This document shows positions 11,001 through 22,930 of a stretch of 64,000 nt of DNA, piece after piece. Position numbers and translations under genes: made by a program. The stretch's first letter is position 1; each line of letters begins with the position of its first letter. The notes beneath the pieces are model-generated. The model saw only the letters and a list, made by a program, of their open reading frames with translations. It searched no databases and was not told the origin of the DNA. Where the stretch lies: positions 1,043,554 through 1,107,553 of the forward strand of contig VZSR01000386.1 in the NCBI GenBank assembly GCA_013398615.1, read 5' to 3'. Source of the stretch: Brachypodius melanocephalos (taxonomy: Eukaryota; Chordata; Aves; Passeriformes; Pycnonotidae).

Positions 11001-14000
11001 GGTGGGGGACAATGACTACTTGTCCCCGTGCCCCCCTCAGAGTTCCAGATCTCCCATATTGGCACCTGCAGAGCTGCTTGGCTCCAGCCTTGGAGCTGTG
11101 CCCCCAAAGCACAGCTCTGAGCACTCCAGACGGCCAGGTGTTGTCCTGCTGGGCTGACTTCCAGTTCTGCTCCTGTGGCTGCAGAAGGTGAGACTGGCCT
11201 GGCTCTCACCCTGCAGCAGCTGCCAGCGATCTCCCAGCTGGGCTCTGCTTGAGCCAAAGCAAGTGAGGCAGCCCTCAGTTGTACTGGCTCATGGATGGCT
11301 GCAGGCAGCAGCAAATCACCACAGTTCTCATGCCAAGATGCCCAAGACTTCATTTCCATTCCTAAGAAAACCCAGCTACTGTGGAGCAGGGATTGCAGCA
11401 CTGGAGACCTGGATGCTCCTTTCCTGCCCTGCTGAGCCTCACACAGGCCGTGAGGATCTGCCGGGCTCCTACCTGGTGAACTGGGAAGTGAGAGATGTAG
11501 GCTGCTGGATCTGGGGACCTCGAGGCTTTGGCGATTTCCATACAGCATGCCAAGGCTTGCCAGGGCTCATCAGTGTCCATCCACCACTTCCTGCCCTGGG
11601 AATGAGAAAGCACAGGCTGGTGGGAGCAGGCAGTGCTCCTGTGCCCCTCAAATCACAGGCAGGAGCCCCTGAGCACCTGGGACATGCTGGGCACAGCACC
11701 TACTCCCACACCTCCACTTCCCTAGTTTTTCATCATGGTTTCAGACAGGAATGGGTTATTTAAGAATCTCTGCATTGCTTCTCCCCTTTCTATCTCTTGA
11801 AAGCGTATCTTTCAAAATGTTTTTGTTTCAAAATCGATTCTGATTTCCGTTTTATTTCACTTCTCAGAAGCTCCCACGTACCGTGAGCGGGTGGTCAGCT
11901 GAGTCCAGGATGTCCTCCATGATTTCATTGGCATACTCCAGCCGCTCCTGCAAGGCATTCTTCTTCTTCAGCCCCGTCAGGTTGATGAGGTGGATCTTCA
12001 GCCAGTCAAGTCCCTTTGGCCCCAGTGGCCTTCCCTCTGCAAACAGCAGGATGGCCCGGGTGACATCGTTCCCCAGGTGGTTGAAATAGGGTGGGCACGG
12101 ATAAGTCCTGCCACGGAAGTCCATGTTGTGAGGGAACCAGAACACCTTGTCCCTGACGTAGTTGGCGATGGAGAGCTTGTAGAGCACGTCCATGCGCAGG
12201 CTGTGCATCTCTGCAGTCTTCTTCTTGCACAGGAACAGCTCGTGCTTTAGGGACTTGCTCCAGGTGGAGGGATGCCCAGGAGCAGTGGGAGGCTTGGGAG
12301 CCTCAGAGAGGGGTGGTGGGATGTCCAGCTTCTCGTCCCCTTTGTCATTAAAGATGGAGATGATAATGTCCAGCACTGGCTGGTTGATCTTCCAGGCACA
12401 GTTGCCCAGCTGGTTCAGGGCATCCAGCACAGGGTGGAGGTTCACGAGGGGACACTGCTCCAGGAGCAGCTGGTGGTGGGTGGTGTCATCCATGAAGCGC
12501 ATCAGCTTGGTGTCATTGAGGACAAAGGCACCGAAATTGGAGGAGGTCCAGGGCACTGGGGGGCACAGCATGGGCATGGCAGAGGAGTTGAAGGTTAGTG
12601 TGGTCTCTGCAGCATTTGACACAAGCTGGGAGAAGATGGGATGGGGCTTTATCAGCCCAACCTGGAGAAGAGGATCAGCAGCAGAGCATTAGGGGTGGTG
12701 GAGTGTGGAAGAGCCTGTGGTCAGTCAGGCCTTCCATAAGGATCATGCCAAGTAAGATCACCCACACAGAATCAAGGGCTCCTCAAAGCATCCCTGAGCA
12801 GGAATGGCAGCAAGGACAGAAAAGGGCCTTGCAAGGGTCTGATTTTGAGGAAGGGGTATCCTGCACAGCCCCAGAACCCCCTGGCAGGATGAGACTCACC
12901 TGCCAGTTACTGTAGAAGGAGTAGACATGGTAGAGAACAGGGATAGGCTTGGACTCCAGGCGATGTTTGAGGATGTTCCTGGGCACCCTGACAGCCTTCA
13001 CCAGGAGCTCCAGCATGTGCATGCCCAGGCGCATGAGGAGCGCACAGGGCCAGCTGCAGTTCTTCAAGTTCAGGGAAGGCCCAAAGCCTGCTTCGGCCAC
13101 CAGCTTCTCCCAGTATTCCCGTGGCAAGTACTGTTCATACTGGGATGGGGAAGGAGAAAATGGAGTCAGCTGGAGGGGCTTTGCTGGATGGCATCTATCT
13201 ACCTGGGATGTGGCTCTGAGAAGGACTCTCCTATCTTTGTGTCCCCACAAGGTCCTCCCTGATATAGGGGTGTTTGGGGAAGGAGGGCTGAGGAGGCTGA
13301 AGTGAGCCCAACAGTAAGAATGGGAACAGTGGCACTGCAAAGTCTTTCCTTTTGCCACATCCCAGTGCTGACACTGTCCCCACAGCATCCTGCCCCTCCT
13401 GCCCAGATTGCAGACTTGCCTGCCCCTATGAGCACTCACCTCTGAGAACAACCTGCTCACCTGAGGTGAGCCCTTGAGGTGCCCAGGGCAGTGGCCTTGG
13501 CCCCTTTTCTCCCCTCTTGTCCTTTCCTGCCCTGCAAAGCCCAGAGCTTTCCTGCATGGGACATCTGGCTCCAAGGGCCCCTACCTGGCTGTCCTTTGCC
13601 AGCAGCTGAATGTAGTTCTCATAGACCTGCTGCACCTTCTCCAGCTGGCAGCTGCGCAGCTTCCTCTGGATGATGTACCTGTTGTAGACTTTGGAGCCCA
13701 GCTCCCTGGCCAGGACTGCCAGGGACTCACCTTGTGGAGACAGATCATTGAGGATCTGGGAAAGGGGAAGGCAAAGAGGGTCTTAGGAAGGAGAAAGAGA
13801 GACGCACAGCAGAGAGACAGAGCAGGAGTTAAAGCTGCTGTGCAGGGAGCACAGGAAGATGCTGATTTCCATGACACTGAACAGATGGCGAGGAAGGAAA
13901 AACAACCAGGACAGAGCATGGATTTCTCTGGCTGCTCTGCAGAGGGAGCAGACAGCCTGCACCTAATAACCTGGTAAAACTCTCAGGAAATTCCAATTCT

Positions 14001-17000
14001 GCAGGCTCAAGTGGGACATTAGTGGCCTGTGACAGCCACACGGCTGATAGTGGGACATTAGTGGTCCGTGACAGCCACATGCCCAGCCCCACTGCAGTGA
14101 GGGCAGGGCAGGCTCCTACCTGCATCATGATGTCCACATACACCTCATCTGGCAGCAGACACAGGTAGGGGTAGAGGATGCTGTACTTGGTCAGCCTCTT
14201 GGGCCTGGCCATGTTGTGCTTGGAATTCTGCAGGGCCTGGAGGATGGCATCGCGCCACTGGGAGCGGAGGATGCCCAGCAGCTCACGCTGCATGGAAAAA
14301 GAAGGAAGGGAGCTGCTCAGCATGAGCTGCCCCCTCTTTAGCTCATGGACCCTCTGCTCGCACCCACAGGTCCTGAGGGCTGCCCCAGAGCCCTGAGCTT
14401 TACCGCTTTGATGGCCTGTGGGGTCAGGGGCTTGGCTGCCTCCACTGACTCGATGGTTACGGTGTTCTTCAGCTCCATCTCCAGCTGCTGCTGGAAGCGC
14501 TCCTGCAACTCCTTCACCGAGAAATCCAGCTTGGGGTACGGCACCATCGTCTCCTGCAATGGGAGAGAGGCAGTCAGTGCCAAAAGTGGGAGGAAGAGAA
14601 GCCGTGCTCATTCTCTCAGCTTCCCTGCAAGAGGCTTGTGGTACAATTCTGGGCTGAAAGCACCTTGCTGGGACCTCTGGGTCCAGAAGTCTCTGGCAGG
14701 CAAACCCCCATCTGTGTTATGGCCAAGCACTGCCCGAAGCACCCCCTCCTGTGCATAGAGACCATCTTCAGCTCCCTGCAAGCTCTCTGCTTTGCTGGTC
14801 CCCTGTAAGGCTCCTGGTAATGCCATTCATTTAAAGATTTTTGTGGGCTATTAAGCAGAGATTAGGTTAAAAGGTTCTTTCTTTTTAGCACTCCCCTGGG
14901 CTGTACCTAAGAACACGTGTGAACACCAGCTGGCCAGCTTCAACACCTCCCTGATCACTGTGGCTTACTCTGGAATAGAAGTCCTGGAGCAGAGAAGACT
15001 TGCAGATCTCGGGGCTGGGTGGAGGAGGCAGCTGGTAGTTGGGCTGGACAGTCCTGATGGCCCACAGCACCATCTCCTTCTCATCCTCCTCAAACAAGCA
15101 CTTTTGGAAGAGCTCATCCACATGGAAGCCGCTGCTGTTCAGTTGCTGCAGGTATCTAAGGAGGGGCAGACAGGACAGGCTCAATCTTCCCCAAGGGCCT
15201 GAGCACGTTGTACAGAAGCTGCCGGGGCAGGAGCTGCCTCAGCACAGACCGTCCCACAAGGTCACCCGCCTCAGCTTACAGGGATCAGGTGTCCATCCCT
15301 CAGCCTGCACCACTGCGGAGCTTCCTGGGCAGGGAGGCTGAGCATCGGCCACTGCGGGACCGAGCTGCCCATAGGCAGCCCCACAGCCTGTGCTGCACTG
15401 ACACAGCTCCCACATCGTCCTCACAGCCACTGCCAGACCCCTCAGAGTCAGTTGACTGAAGAGATTCCCTTGAAGGCATCCAGAACTTGTCAGCAGCCAA
15501 AGGACAGAGAGGCCAGTGATACATCCCTGAGGTTCAGCATTAGTGCATCAGAAGCTTTCTCCATCCTCTGGAGAGGAGCTTGCCGTGCCTCCAGCCCAAG
15601 GCACTGCCCCTAGGCCCAGCCTGTGGGATCTTCCAGGGCTCTTTCAGCTGCTCACTTTAGCACTGATACTTTCTTGTGCATTATGCTCCATGAAATCTAT
15701 CTGAATCTCCTGACCAAGCTCCTCTAGAGAGCCCTGCAGGAAGCAGCTGTGTAACAGCCTGGCAAAAAGGACAAACTCCACAGAGATGACAAAAAACAGA
15801 GGAGCCAAGCCATTCCCACCAGGCAGCAATGGTGGGGCCAAAAAGAGCGAGATGCCTGGGATGGGTGTGGAACCAAGGAGTCTCTGACTGGAGAGGGCCT
15901 CTCCCAGCCCACCTTTGGGGGGAACAGTGCTTGTTCTCACCTTCCACATCTCCCCTCTGTGCACAGACTCAGACAAACTCCCCAGCAGCTGGGGGTGGCA
16001 GGAAGGGTGCTCTGCTCACCCTGAAATCTGGCCACAAAAAGTGGGCCAGACCACCCAGACGGGCACACAGAAGGGGCAGCTCTTTCTCACTCCAACCCAC
16101 TGCAACTCCCAGCTCTCCAAGCACGGTATGTGGAGTTGCTGCCCCCAAGGCTCGGCAGCACCTGAGGCAGGTGTTACCTCAAGATGTCTGTGGGAAGTGA
16201 CTGGTTCCTGCCCATGCACTCCAGGGCCACTGCATACGAGTCCAAGTTGGGCTGGAGGCCAGCGGACACCAGAATGGAAAACAATCGGTCGATGCGATTC
16301 AAGCAGCCCTGCAGGTGAGAAGGGAAAAAGGCTGTGGACACTGAGAAGGCAAGGAGGCTGTGGACACTGAGAAGGCAAGGAGGCTGCGGATGCTGACACC
16401 AGCGGCCCCAAAGTCACAGCTCCCGCTCCTCTACTCCTGTTCAGATTTAATCATGCCTACCCTACCCCTACCCCTTCCCCACTCCCTTCTTCCTCTCAAA
16501 GCCAGTTCTCACAGATCTATGGCCTCGTGGCAGCTCAGTCCCCCCTGCCAGAATCACTGCTTGAACACTTGCTGAAGTGACAACCACAGGTAAAACCAGC
16601 TGGGGGCTCTTCCTCACGAGCCAGCCCCTCTCCCACCCGGAGCACCCACGGCTCGGTACCTTCCTGGCCCAGCTGCGCATCACAGTGTTGTAGGCACCAA
16701 TGTCCAGCACCTTCTTCTTCATTGGAGAGCTCTGGCACAGCAGCAGGTACCGCTCGGCCTCCTCCGACTGCTGCAGGAACACAAAGCACTCCAGGTTGGA
16801 CTGAATGGTCTGCTGCAGGACCTGTTGGTTATTCTTGTCCTTCGGCATCCTCTGAGGCCTCTTCTTCTCCTTAGCTTCCTTCGCTTCCACTCCCCTGGGC
16901 TTGCTGTGGGGGCTGCCAGAGCTCTGGTTCCAGGAAGTGGCTGCTTTCATCTTTGGGATTTTTGGGCTCGTCAGGATTTTTCCTTTGGGTGTGGCTTCAG

Positions 17001-18342
17001 TCTCTGCCTTGATCTCTAGTTTGGCCTGGCCCTCCAGAGCCAGCTGGGAGGCAGCACTGGGCAATACCTGCTTCATCTTCAGCTGCTGGACATACATCTC
17101 CTTCTGCAACTTTTTGGCCCAGGTGCTGGACCGGGCCAGGCCATCACCCCGTGCCCTGGGAATGGGCTGCTTCTCCTTGGGGCCAGGGGCCACAGCCTCC
17201 TGGTACTTGTCATTGTCCAGTGCACCCAGTTCCACTTTGTTGATTGTCACCTCTGGGATGTTATTGTCTTGCAGCTGCTTCGCTCGAGCTTTGAGCACTA
17301 GTAAGAAACAGAGGGAGATGATGGGAGACAAGGCACAGCAGAAGGCTCTGTCCTGTCCTCACCCTGGAAGTACCAGGATCATGCTCAGAAAGAAGGGTTC
17401 ACACAAGAACTTTATCCCTCCTTGCCCAGCCCCACTCCCAGACAGAGATACAAACCATTCTATCTGAGATCTACGTGCAAGCTGGGGCCCACCCCAGCAT
17501 CCCAGGAACCCAGAAGTGTTACTGCCAGGGAAAAAGTAACAGCTCAGGCTGGTCTGATTGCTGTCTGCTCACTGCAGCTCTCCCAGCACTCACCTTCCAG
17601 CAGCTCTGTCCTCTCACAGGTGCCATTTCTGTTCGTCTTCTCCTTGGTGCTGGCAGAAGAGTAACTCCTGAAGATTCTCCATGATATCCCTGTCATGGAA
17701 GAACGCAAAGATGTGGGGGTCAGAGGAAGCTTCACTCCCTCAAGCACTGCCTGTCCCCCACTCTGCCCCATGGCCCCAGCTGGACACAGCGTGGACAGAG
17801 TGAGCGAGGGATGTTTCTCAGCTCAGCTGCTCCAGCAGCAGCATAGGAGGGCAGGAGGGCCAGGGACAGCCCTCACCCCCTGGAACCAGAGGCTCAGAAG
17901 GAACATGACCTCAGGGCCACCACAAACTGCAGCGCTGTGAACGGAGTGGCAGCACCCCAAGACCCCCAGAGCAGGCAGGCACTATCCCACAGCTGGGACA
18001 GGACCCAGAGCCCCCATATCAGTCCTTTGAAGAGTAACAACCTCTCAGCATTTCCACACCCTCGACTCCATCTCTGAGGCTCTGACGACGCAAAAAGACC
18101 CTTCCATCTTGCAGGTGTATCCCAGAGAATGCTCAGGATCGTGGGACGTCCTGGCCCTGCTCCGTCCGGACACTCGGGCCGTGTCCTGGTCTCCTCGTGT
18201 CCCCGCCGGTCCCTCCATGCCCCCCTGGTGCCTCCGTGTCCCGCCGGTCCCTCCGCGTCCCCCCCGGTCCCCGTTCCCGCTCACCGGGCCCCCTCAGCCC
18301 GCCCGGGCCCCTCAGCACCGCCCGCAGCCTCAGCAGCGACAT
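5066..18342 (-). CDS. POLRMT: POLRMT, mitochondrial DNA-directed RNA polymerase
   Basis: There are 21 coding exons on the minus strand: 18342-18285, 17689-17594, 17297-16660, 16308-16178, 15155-14969, 14553-14404, 14287-14120, 13755-13585, 13139-12900, 12661-11882, 11595-11473, 9808-9686, 8821-8642, 8533-8447, 8170-8057, 7481-7432, 7160-7062, 6738-6666, 6201-6119, 5761-5697, 5115-5066. They total 3666 nt, or 1221 aa; human is 1230 aa. The Arg-rich N-terminus (MSLLRLRAVLRG) looks like a mitochondrial presequence. A PPR-containing region lies near residues 235-320. The C-terminal half is a T7-type polymerase: motif A DGSCNGLQHY (catalytic Asp about 915), motif B RKVVKQTVMTVVYG (Lys about 984, Tyr about 992) and motif C SVHDCYWTH (Asp about 1142). 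It ends in STYFFS like the human protein. The enzyme transcribes mtDNA and makes replication primers with TFAM and TFB2M. All catalytic residues are present. The start is the only ATG giving a presequence and a phase-matched exon 2. Confidence 0.97.
14011..14082. repeat. two-copy tandem duplication in a POLRMT intron
   Basis: A unit of about 38 bases containing GTGGGACATTAGTGG and TGACAGCCACA is repeated twice in tandem with few differences. It lies in the intron between the exons at 14120 and 13755. Confidence 0.75.
16329..16393. repeat. 28-bp tandem duplication in a POLRMT intron
   Basis: GGCTGTGGACACTGAGAAGG followed by CAAGGA occurs twice, plus a degenerate third start. It lies directly upstream (in minus-strand sense) of the exon at 16308. 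Confidence 0.8.
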
Positions 18343-18432
18343 CCCCGGGCCACGCGCGCCGCGCGCAGCCGCGCATGCGCCACCCCGCCGCCCCAGCGAG
18401 AGGCATGCCGGGAGTGCGAGTCTCGCCGCGCC

Positions 18433-18448
18433 GGACTACAGCTCCCAT
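18433..18448 (+). promoter_or_regulatory. ZNF143/SBS-like motif ACTACAGCTCCCATGG
   Basis: This matches the ACTACAnnTCCCA core bound by ZNF143 in many housekeeping promoters. It is about 90 bases upstream of the POLRMT start codon. A second half-like element, GCATGCCGGGAGT, lies at about 18403-18415. Confidence 0.55.
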
Positions 18449-18468
18449 GGTACAGCGCGGCCGCGCCC

Positions 18469-18486
18469 CGCGCCCCCTGGCGGCCA
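18469..18486 (-). promoter_or_regulatory. CTCF-like motif between POLRMT and FGF22
   Basis: The minus strand reads TGGCCGCCAGGGGGCGCG, very close to the CTCF core consensus TGGCCACCAGGGGGCGCTA. It lies 21 bases from the ZNF143-like element. Binding is inferred. Confidence 0.55.
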
Positions 18487-19003
18487 TGACGGCCCCGACG
18501 GGGTGGGTCGGGACGAGCGCGGATCCCGGGACACGGCGGAGGGTCCGGGAGGTGGCGGAGCCTGGGGAACACGGAGCCCTGCTGACCCGCGCCTCTCCGG
18601 GCCGAGCTCGGCGCGTCTCGGGTCGGGCTGCAGAGGGACACCACCGTCCCCAGGTCCAGGGCCACAGCAGCCCCGCGCCCTCCACCTGTCCCCACATTGT
18701 GCCCGCGGCGCTCGTCCCTTGCCCGCCCATCACGGCTGACGACGGATACCGGAGTGTGCGGTCCTCAACCGGACGCCCCGCGGTGGTAGACGAGTGACTG
18801 CTGCCGGTGACCCGGGACAGCCGTCGGGGCGCCGATTTATGAATGGGAGGCACCGCCCCAGCCCCCGCCCCGCCCATTCGCCGCCACCGCCCCGCCCCGG
18901 GCCGCCCATCCCTGGCCGCTCGCGCCGTCGGGGCCGGTCGCCGGTCGCCGCCGTGGCCATGGCCCATCGCCCGTCGCCCGCCGCCCGCCCTCCGCCCGCC
19001 GCC

Positions 19004-22000
19004 ATGAGGCGCGGGGGCCCCGCCGCCATCGCCGCCTGTCTCGCCGGGGCACTGGCCGTGCTGGCGGGGCCGGGGCCGGGGTCGGGCAGTGCCACCGGGA
19101 CCGGCCGGCGGCCCCCCCGCAGCTACGGGCATCTGGAGGGAGACGTGCGCTGGCGGCGGCTCTTCTCCGCCACCCGCTTCTTCCTGCGCATCGACGGCGG
19201 CGGCAGCGTGGAGGGGACGCGCTGGAGGGAGCGGCCGGGCAGTGAGTAGGGACGGGATCGGGACAGGGACGGGAGAGAGCCGAGATCTGGGGCCGACCCC
19301 CGCCCACGGCGGGCGAGAGAGCCCGATCCCGCCGGCAGCCGGGGCTGCGGCAGAGGAGGGCGCTGCCGGGGCTGGACCGGGGCGGAGGCTGGACGGAGGC
19401 ACCTCGGGTCGGAGACAGGACCCCTCCATGCCCGGCCCGGAGAGAGCCTGAAGCGCTTCCCTCTGGGGAAATCTCAGCCAAAGTGCGTAGTCCTCCGGGG
19501 GTGTGAGAGCGGCGGGTTCCCACTGTCCCCGCGGGTCGGGGCATGCCGCTCCTGGAGCACAGCCGGCACCGGCTGCCCTCGCCCCGTCACTGCACTGTGG
19601 GAGCCATGAGAGGGGCGCGGACATCGGCGGGCACTGCCCGGGGACCCGGGGTTGCTTTCTCAGAGGCTGGGGTGTCCTAGGCGGTCTTTCTTTTTCCCAC
19701 CTCGTCCTGCCAGTTCACGATGCCCCCCTGCCCTTTCTTCGCCATGGACTGGGAGAATCTGATCGTTCCCCCGCTAAAACACTGGACGGGAAAAAAGGCT
19801 GAGGAGGGGGGATATAGGAAGTTTTGTGGTGATTGTGGTCCCAGAATTGGGCATCTGTCAGATATGGGACAGCAGGACATCCCCGTCAGAGGGGACCATG
19901 GAACAGCCACTGCCTGCAGAGTGTGTTGGGACTCGACACAGAGACAGCTGGGTGGGCAGCGGGACATTGTCCCCAAGGACCTGCCAGTCACTGTATGACT
20001 TCAGCAAGAGCCAGGGCTGCAAGTGCCCGGGTATCAGCTGCCCATTGGGGTGCATCAGGGTCCCAGTCCCTGGGACAGGGATGGGAGCACCAGGCTGGCA
20101 GGACAGTAGCTGGACAAGGAGGAGGATATTGGGGAAAGGGGGATGCCTGAGCATCCCCCCGGTGCCCTGACAGTGTCTTGGGGTTTGGGGCAGGAGGGGT
20201 GCAGCACCCCCAGCCCATGTCCTGGTCCAGCAGAGACTGTTCTTTCTCCCGGCCAGCACAGGAAGTCTCCCAGCAAGCCACAGGACATGGGAGCCAAGCC
20301 CAGCCCAGGGAACCCTCATGTGGTGTCAGAGGCTGTCGGGAGTCCCGACCAGGCACACTGCCAGCACAAAGCACCCCAACACGTTCCCTCGATGGTGTGG
20401 CCATGGGGCCTGGCAGGCGGAGCAGCTCCAGGCTGTACATGGGGCTCACTCTGCTTATCTGTGTGCGCCTGGGCTGGGCGCGGGCTCTGCTCCACAGCCC
20501 TCGCAGAAGCTGCTGGACCAGCCCCACTGGCAGCTCTAGGGAGGCGGGGGATCTTCCAGGAACTCCCCCACCTCAAGCTCTGCATCTGCCCCAGCCTCCT
20601 TGAGACCTCTCTGGGGCTGAGTGTGAGACTGGGAGCACTGGGAGCTGGCTCTCACCAGGTACTGGCCAGGCACCTGCAAACAAAGGGCAGCAGAGCGGGC
20701 TGGAGCACTGGGAACAGAAGGGGGTTATTTTTAGAAAAGCGCAACTCCTTATAAATAGCAGCAGCTTCAGACAGTGATCAAGTGGGACGGATTCACAGGC
20801 TCAGCCCTTCCCCTCCACAGCCCTCGTCAATGGCTTCCCTGGGCCGGGCCCTGCGGGTGGCAGCACCGAAGCAGCTGGGCTGAAAATCCCCGAGGAGCCG
20901 AGCGCTCGGCAGCCCTCACGCTGCCCCGGTGCTGTATCCACCCTGTCCGCTCCCAGCCTCCCGCAGGCAGGTGATGCCCGAGGAATGCCGAGACTGATGA
21001 AAGCCCTTCCCCAGGGGCTGTAGCCCCCACGGTGCGTGTGCCGCCACCAGCCAGATCCTCTTCGTGTCCTCCCATTCTGTCCAGCCGGGGCAGCCCCTGC
21101 AGTGGTGCCCATAGGCAGATCCTGCTGTGGCTCCAGCCCTTCCTGCTGCCCTGCCCACATTGCTCTCACTGGACATTCCTTCTCCCCTTCCCACTGTGCC
21201 GTGTGCCTGGCGGGCGGCAGGGCGGGCAGCGGCACTCCGGGCTGGCCGGCGTGAGGCAGTGCAGGAATCCAAAGGCTCTGATGATGCTCTGGGTGTTTCC
21301 CGTGCCAGAGCCGCTGGTCTGACCACATGCCTTTCCCATTAGCGGCCGAGCCGGAGCTCGGCGGTCGGGGCACACACACGCCAGCCCAGCTGTGGCTTCA
21401 CAGGCCGGCTGCAGCCGCCCCTCGGGCTCATCCTCACGTCCTGCAGTGCTCCTCCAGCCGTCAGCCCGCAGTGCTGGGCACGGGGCCGCTTGTCCTCGCT
21501 TGTGCCACGAGGCAATCGGGCATCCACAGATGACACTGTCCTGGCCCATTCCTGCCCCTGCAGACCTCTACCCGCATGGCATTGTCCACTATAACACGAT
21601 GTGTGCTGTCGCTGCCACCCCCACGCACACTTTGCCACTCCAGGAGCTACGCCAGCCTCAGTGCCCTGTGTATGCCAGGCTGGGCACTGCAGGAGGCAGG
21701 TCAGGTCCCCAGGGCACTGCGGGAGTGTTGGGGGTGGATGCACAGGCAGAGGTGCCAATGAAGGGAGGACACACATGAGGTTGTGCTTGGCACTGCTCCC
21801 GCAAAGCCCGGCTCCTGGGAAGTGGCTGGACTTTGGGGAGGAGAGGAGTAAAGATCAATCCTTCCTTGGATCAGAGATTCCCCCTCCCACTCCCAGCTTG
21901 GACAGCAGCCCTTGTTCCTCTGGCTGCTGTTGCTCTGGGTGAGGATCAGCAAATCCCTCCCTCTGGAGGGACACTGTGGCCACAGACCCAACATTAGGGC

Positions 22001-22601
22001 AGGGCCCCTTAGGGAAGTTGCTTGTCCCTCCCTGGCTCATGCCACGCTTCCTTGTCCTGCAGGCATTGTTGAGATCCGGTCGGTGCGTGTCGGCGTCGTG
22101 GCCATCCGGGCGGTGCACACCGGCTTCTACCTGGCCATGAACAAGCGGGGGAGGCTCTACGGATCGGTAGGTCGGACGCTGCCTCCTGGGAGGGACTGCA
22201 CCAGAGTCACAGGCTCAGGGCAGGGTTGGAACAGGGTCCAGGTTTCCCATGCCCTGACCTGCTCCCCAGCAGGGGACTGCACCCACCAAGCCCCTCTGCC
22301 CCCTGGGGATCAGGGAGAAGCCAGGGTTCTGCTCTGCCCCACTTTTGGGATCCGAGGGGCCCCAGCTGAGCGTAGCCACCCCTCACCCCCTTCCCTCTCC
22401 TGCCAGAAGGAGTTCAGCCCCAACTGCAAGTTCACGGAGCGCATCGAGGAGAACGGCTACAACACCTACGCATCGCTGCACTGGCGGCACCGCGGCCGCC
22501 CCATGTTCCTCTCGCTCAATAGCAAGGGCAGGCCACAGCGAGGGGGCAAGACACGCCGGCAGCACCTCTCCACACACTTCCTCCCCATGCTCGTCAGCTG
22601 A
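19004..22601 (+). CDS. FGF22: FGF22, fibroblast growth factor 22
   Basis: Three exons, 19004-19241, 22063-22166 and 22407-22601, total 537 nt and encode 178 aa; human is 170 aa. The N-terminus MRRGGPAAIAACLAGALAVL is a signal peptide. The core keeps the FGF7/10/22 subfamily signature: HLEGDVRWRRLFSATRFFLR, then SIVEIRSVRVGVVAIRAV, GFYLAMNKRGRLYGS, ERIEENGYNTYAS and a basic tail KTRRQHLSTHFLP. It is a secreted ligand of FGFR2b/FGFR1b. In mammals it acts as a presynaptic organizer in brain and is also found in skin. Split codons at both junctions rejoin correctly (Ser and phase 0). An in-frame ATG at 18959 would add 15 residues. The 19004 start is preferred because its first residues align with the human start and it sits in a GCCGCC context. 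Confidence 0.95.
20725..20758 (+). promoter_or_regulatory. pair of consensus MEF2 sites in FGF22 intron 1
   Basis: TTATTTTTAG (20725-20734) and TTATAAATAG (20749-20758) both satisfy YTAWWWWTAR and are 24 bases apart on the same strand. The second also reads as a TATA-type box. They stand out in a GC-rich intron. Confidence 0.45.
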
Positions 22602-22667
22602 ACACTGTGGGCAGCTCCGGACGATCCTGTAGGAAACAAAACAAGCAAAAAGATGTTATTTTATTTA

Positions 22668-22675
22668 TGTACATA
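22668..22675 (+). promoter_or_regulatory. Pumilio response element TGTACATA in the FGF22 3'UTR
   Basis: The 8-mer matches UGUANAUA exactly and is embedded in an AU-rich 3'UTR segment. Confidence 0.5.
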
Positions 22676-22909
22676 TCTATTTTTTGCTATTTATTGCTTT
22701 ATTTTTAACACACGGCAGAGGATGGATACAGGAGGCAGATGCTCCAGACTCAGCCATGTGGGGCTGTGGCTCTCCCACTGTTCCCCTGGCCCAGAACCGG
22801 TGTGGTGCAGCCGGGGAGTGTGACTGGAGCAGGGGCCAGGATCTGCTAATGGCATCTCTGCAGGGCTGGGATGTACCAGCACGTTGTCTGTGTCCGAGCA
22901 CCCATGGCA

Positions 22910-22915
22910 ATTAAA
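22910..22915 (+). terminator. FGF22: poly(A) signal ATTAAA of FGF22
   Basis: This is the common variant hexamer, about 310 bases after the stop, followed by a GT-rich downstream stretch (TGTGTTCATGGTGTGG). Confidence 0.55.
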
Positions 22916-22930
22916 ACTGTGTTCATGGTG

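Larger units (their letters stand above)
18150..19450. promoter_or_regulatory. CpG-island divergent promoter of POLRMT (-) and FGF22 (+)
   Basis: The stretch is very GC- and CpG-rich and contains both start codons (18342 minus, 19004 plus), which are about 660 bases apart head to head. No TATA box sits at the expected place for POLRMT. A ZNF143-like and a CTCF-like motif lie between the two genes. Transcription start sites are not visible in sequence. Confidence 0.75.
22602..22930 (+). other. FGF22: FGF22 3'UTR with AU-rich element
   Basis: About 50 bases after the stop there is a block of TTATTTAT/ATTTA elements (22655-22712) in otherwise GC-rich DNA, including TGTACATA, a perfect Pumilio site. 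The end is set by the ATTAAA at 22910. Confidence 0.65.

Noticed and set aside
18959..19003. Upstream in-frame ATG extending FGF22 by 15 residues
   Set aside because: The extension is Pro/Ala-rich and would precede the signal peptide. The downstream ATG aligns with the human start and has a better context.
18281..19624. 447-residue minus-strand open frame across the POLRMT/FGF22 CpG island
   Set aside because: High GC removes stop codons. Composition is low-complexity Arg/Gly/Pro/Ala and it overlaps the real first exons of two genes in other frames.
20774..21070. Possible alternative first exon of FGF22 after the TATA-like MEF2 site
   Set aside because: The ATG at about 20830 opens only a short frame that stops quickly and has no phase-matched donor leading to exon 2.
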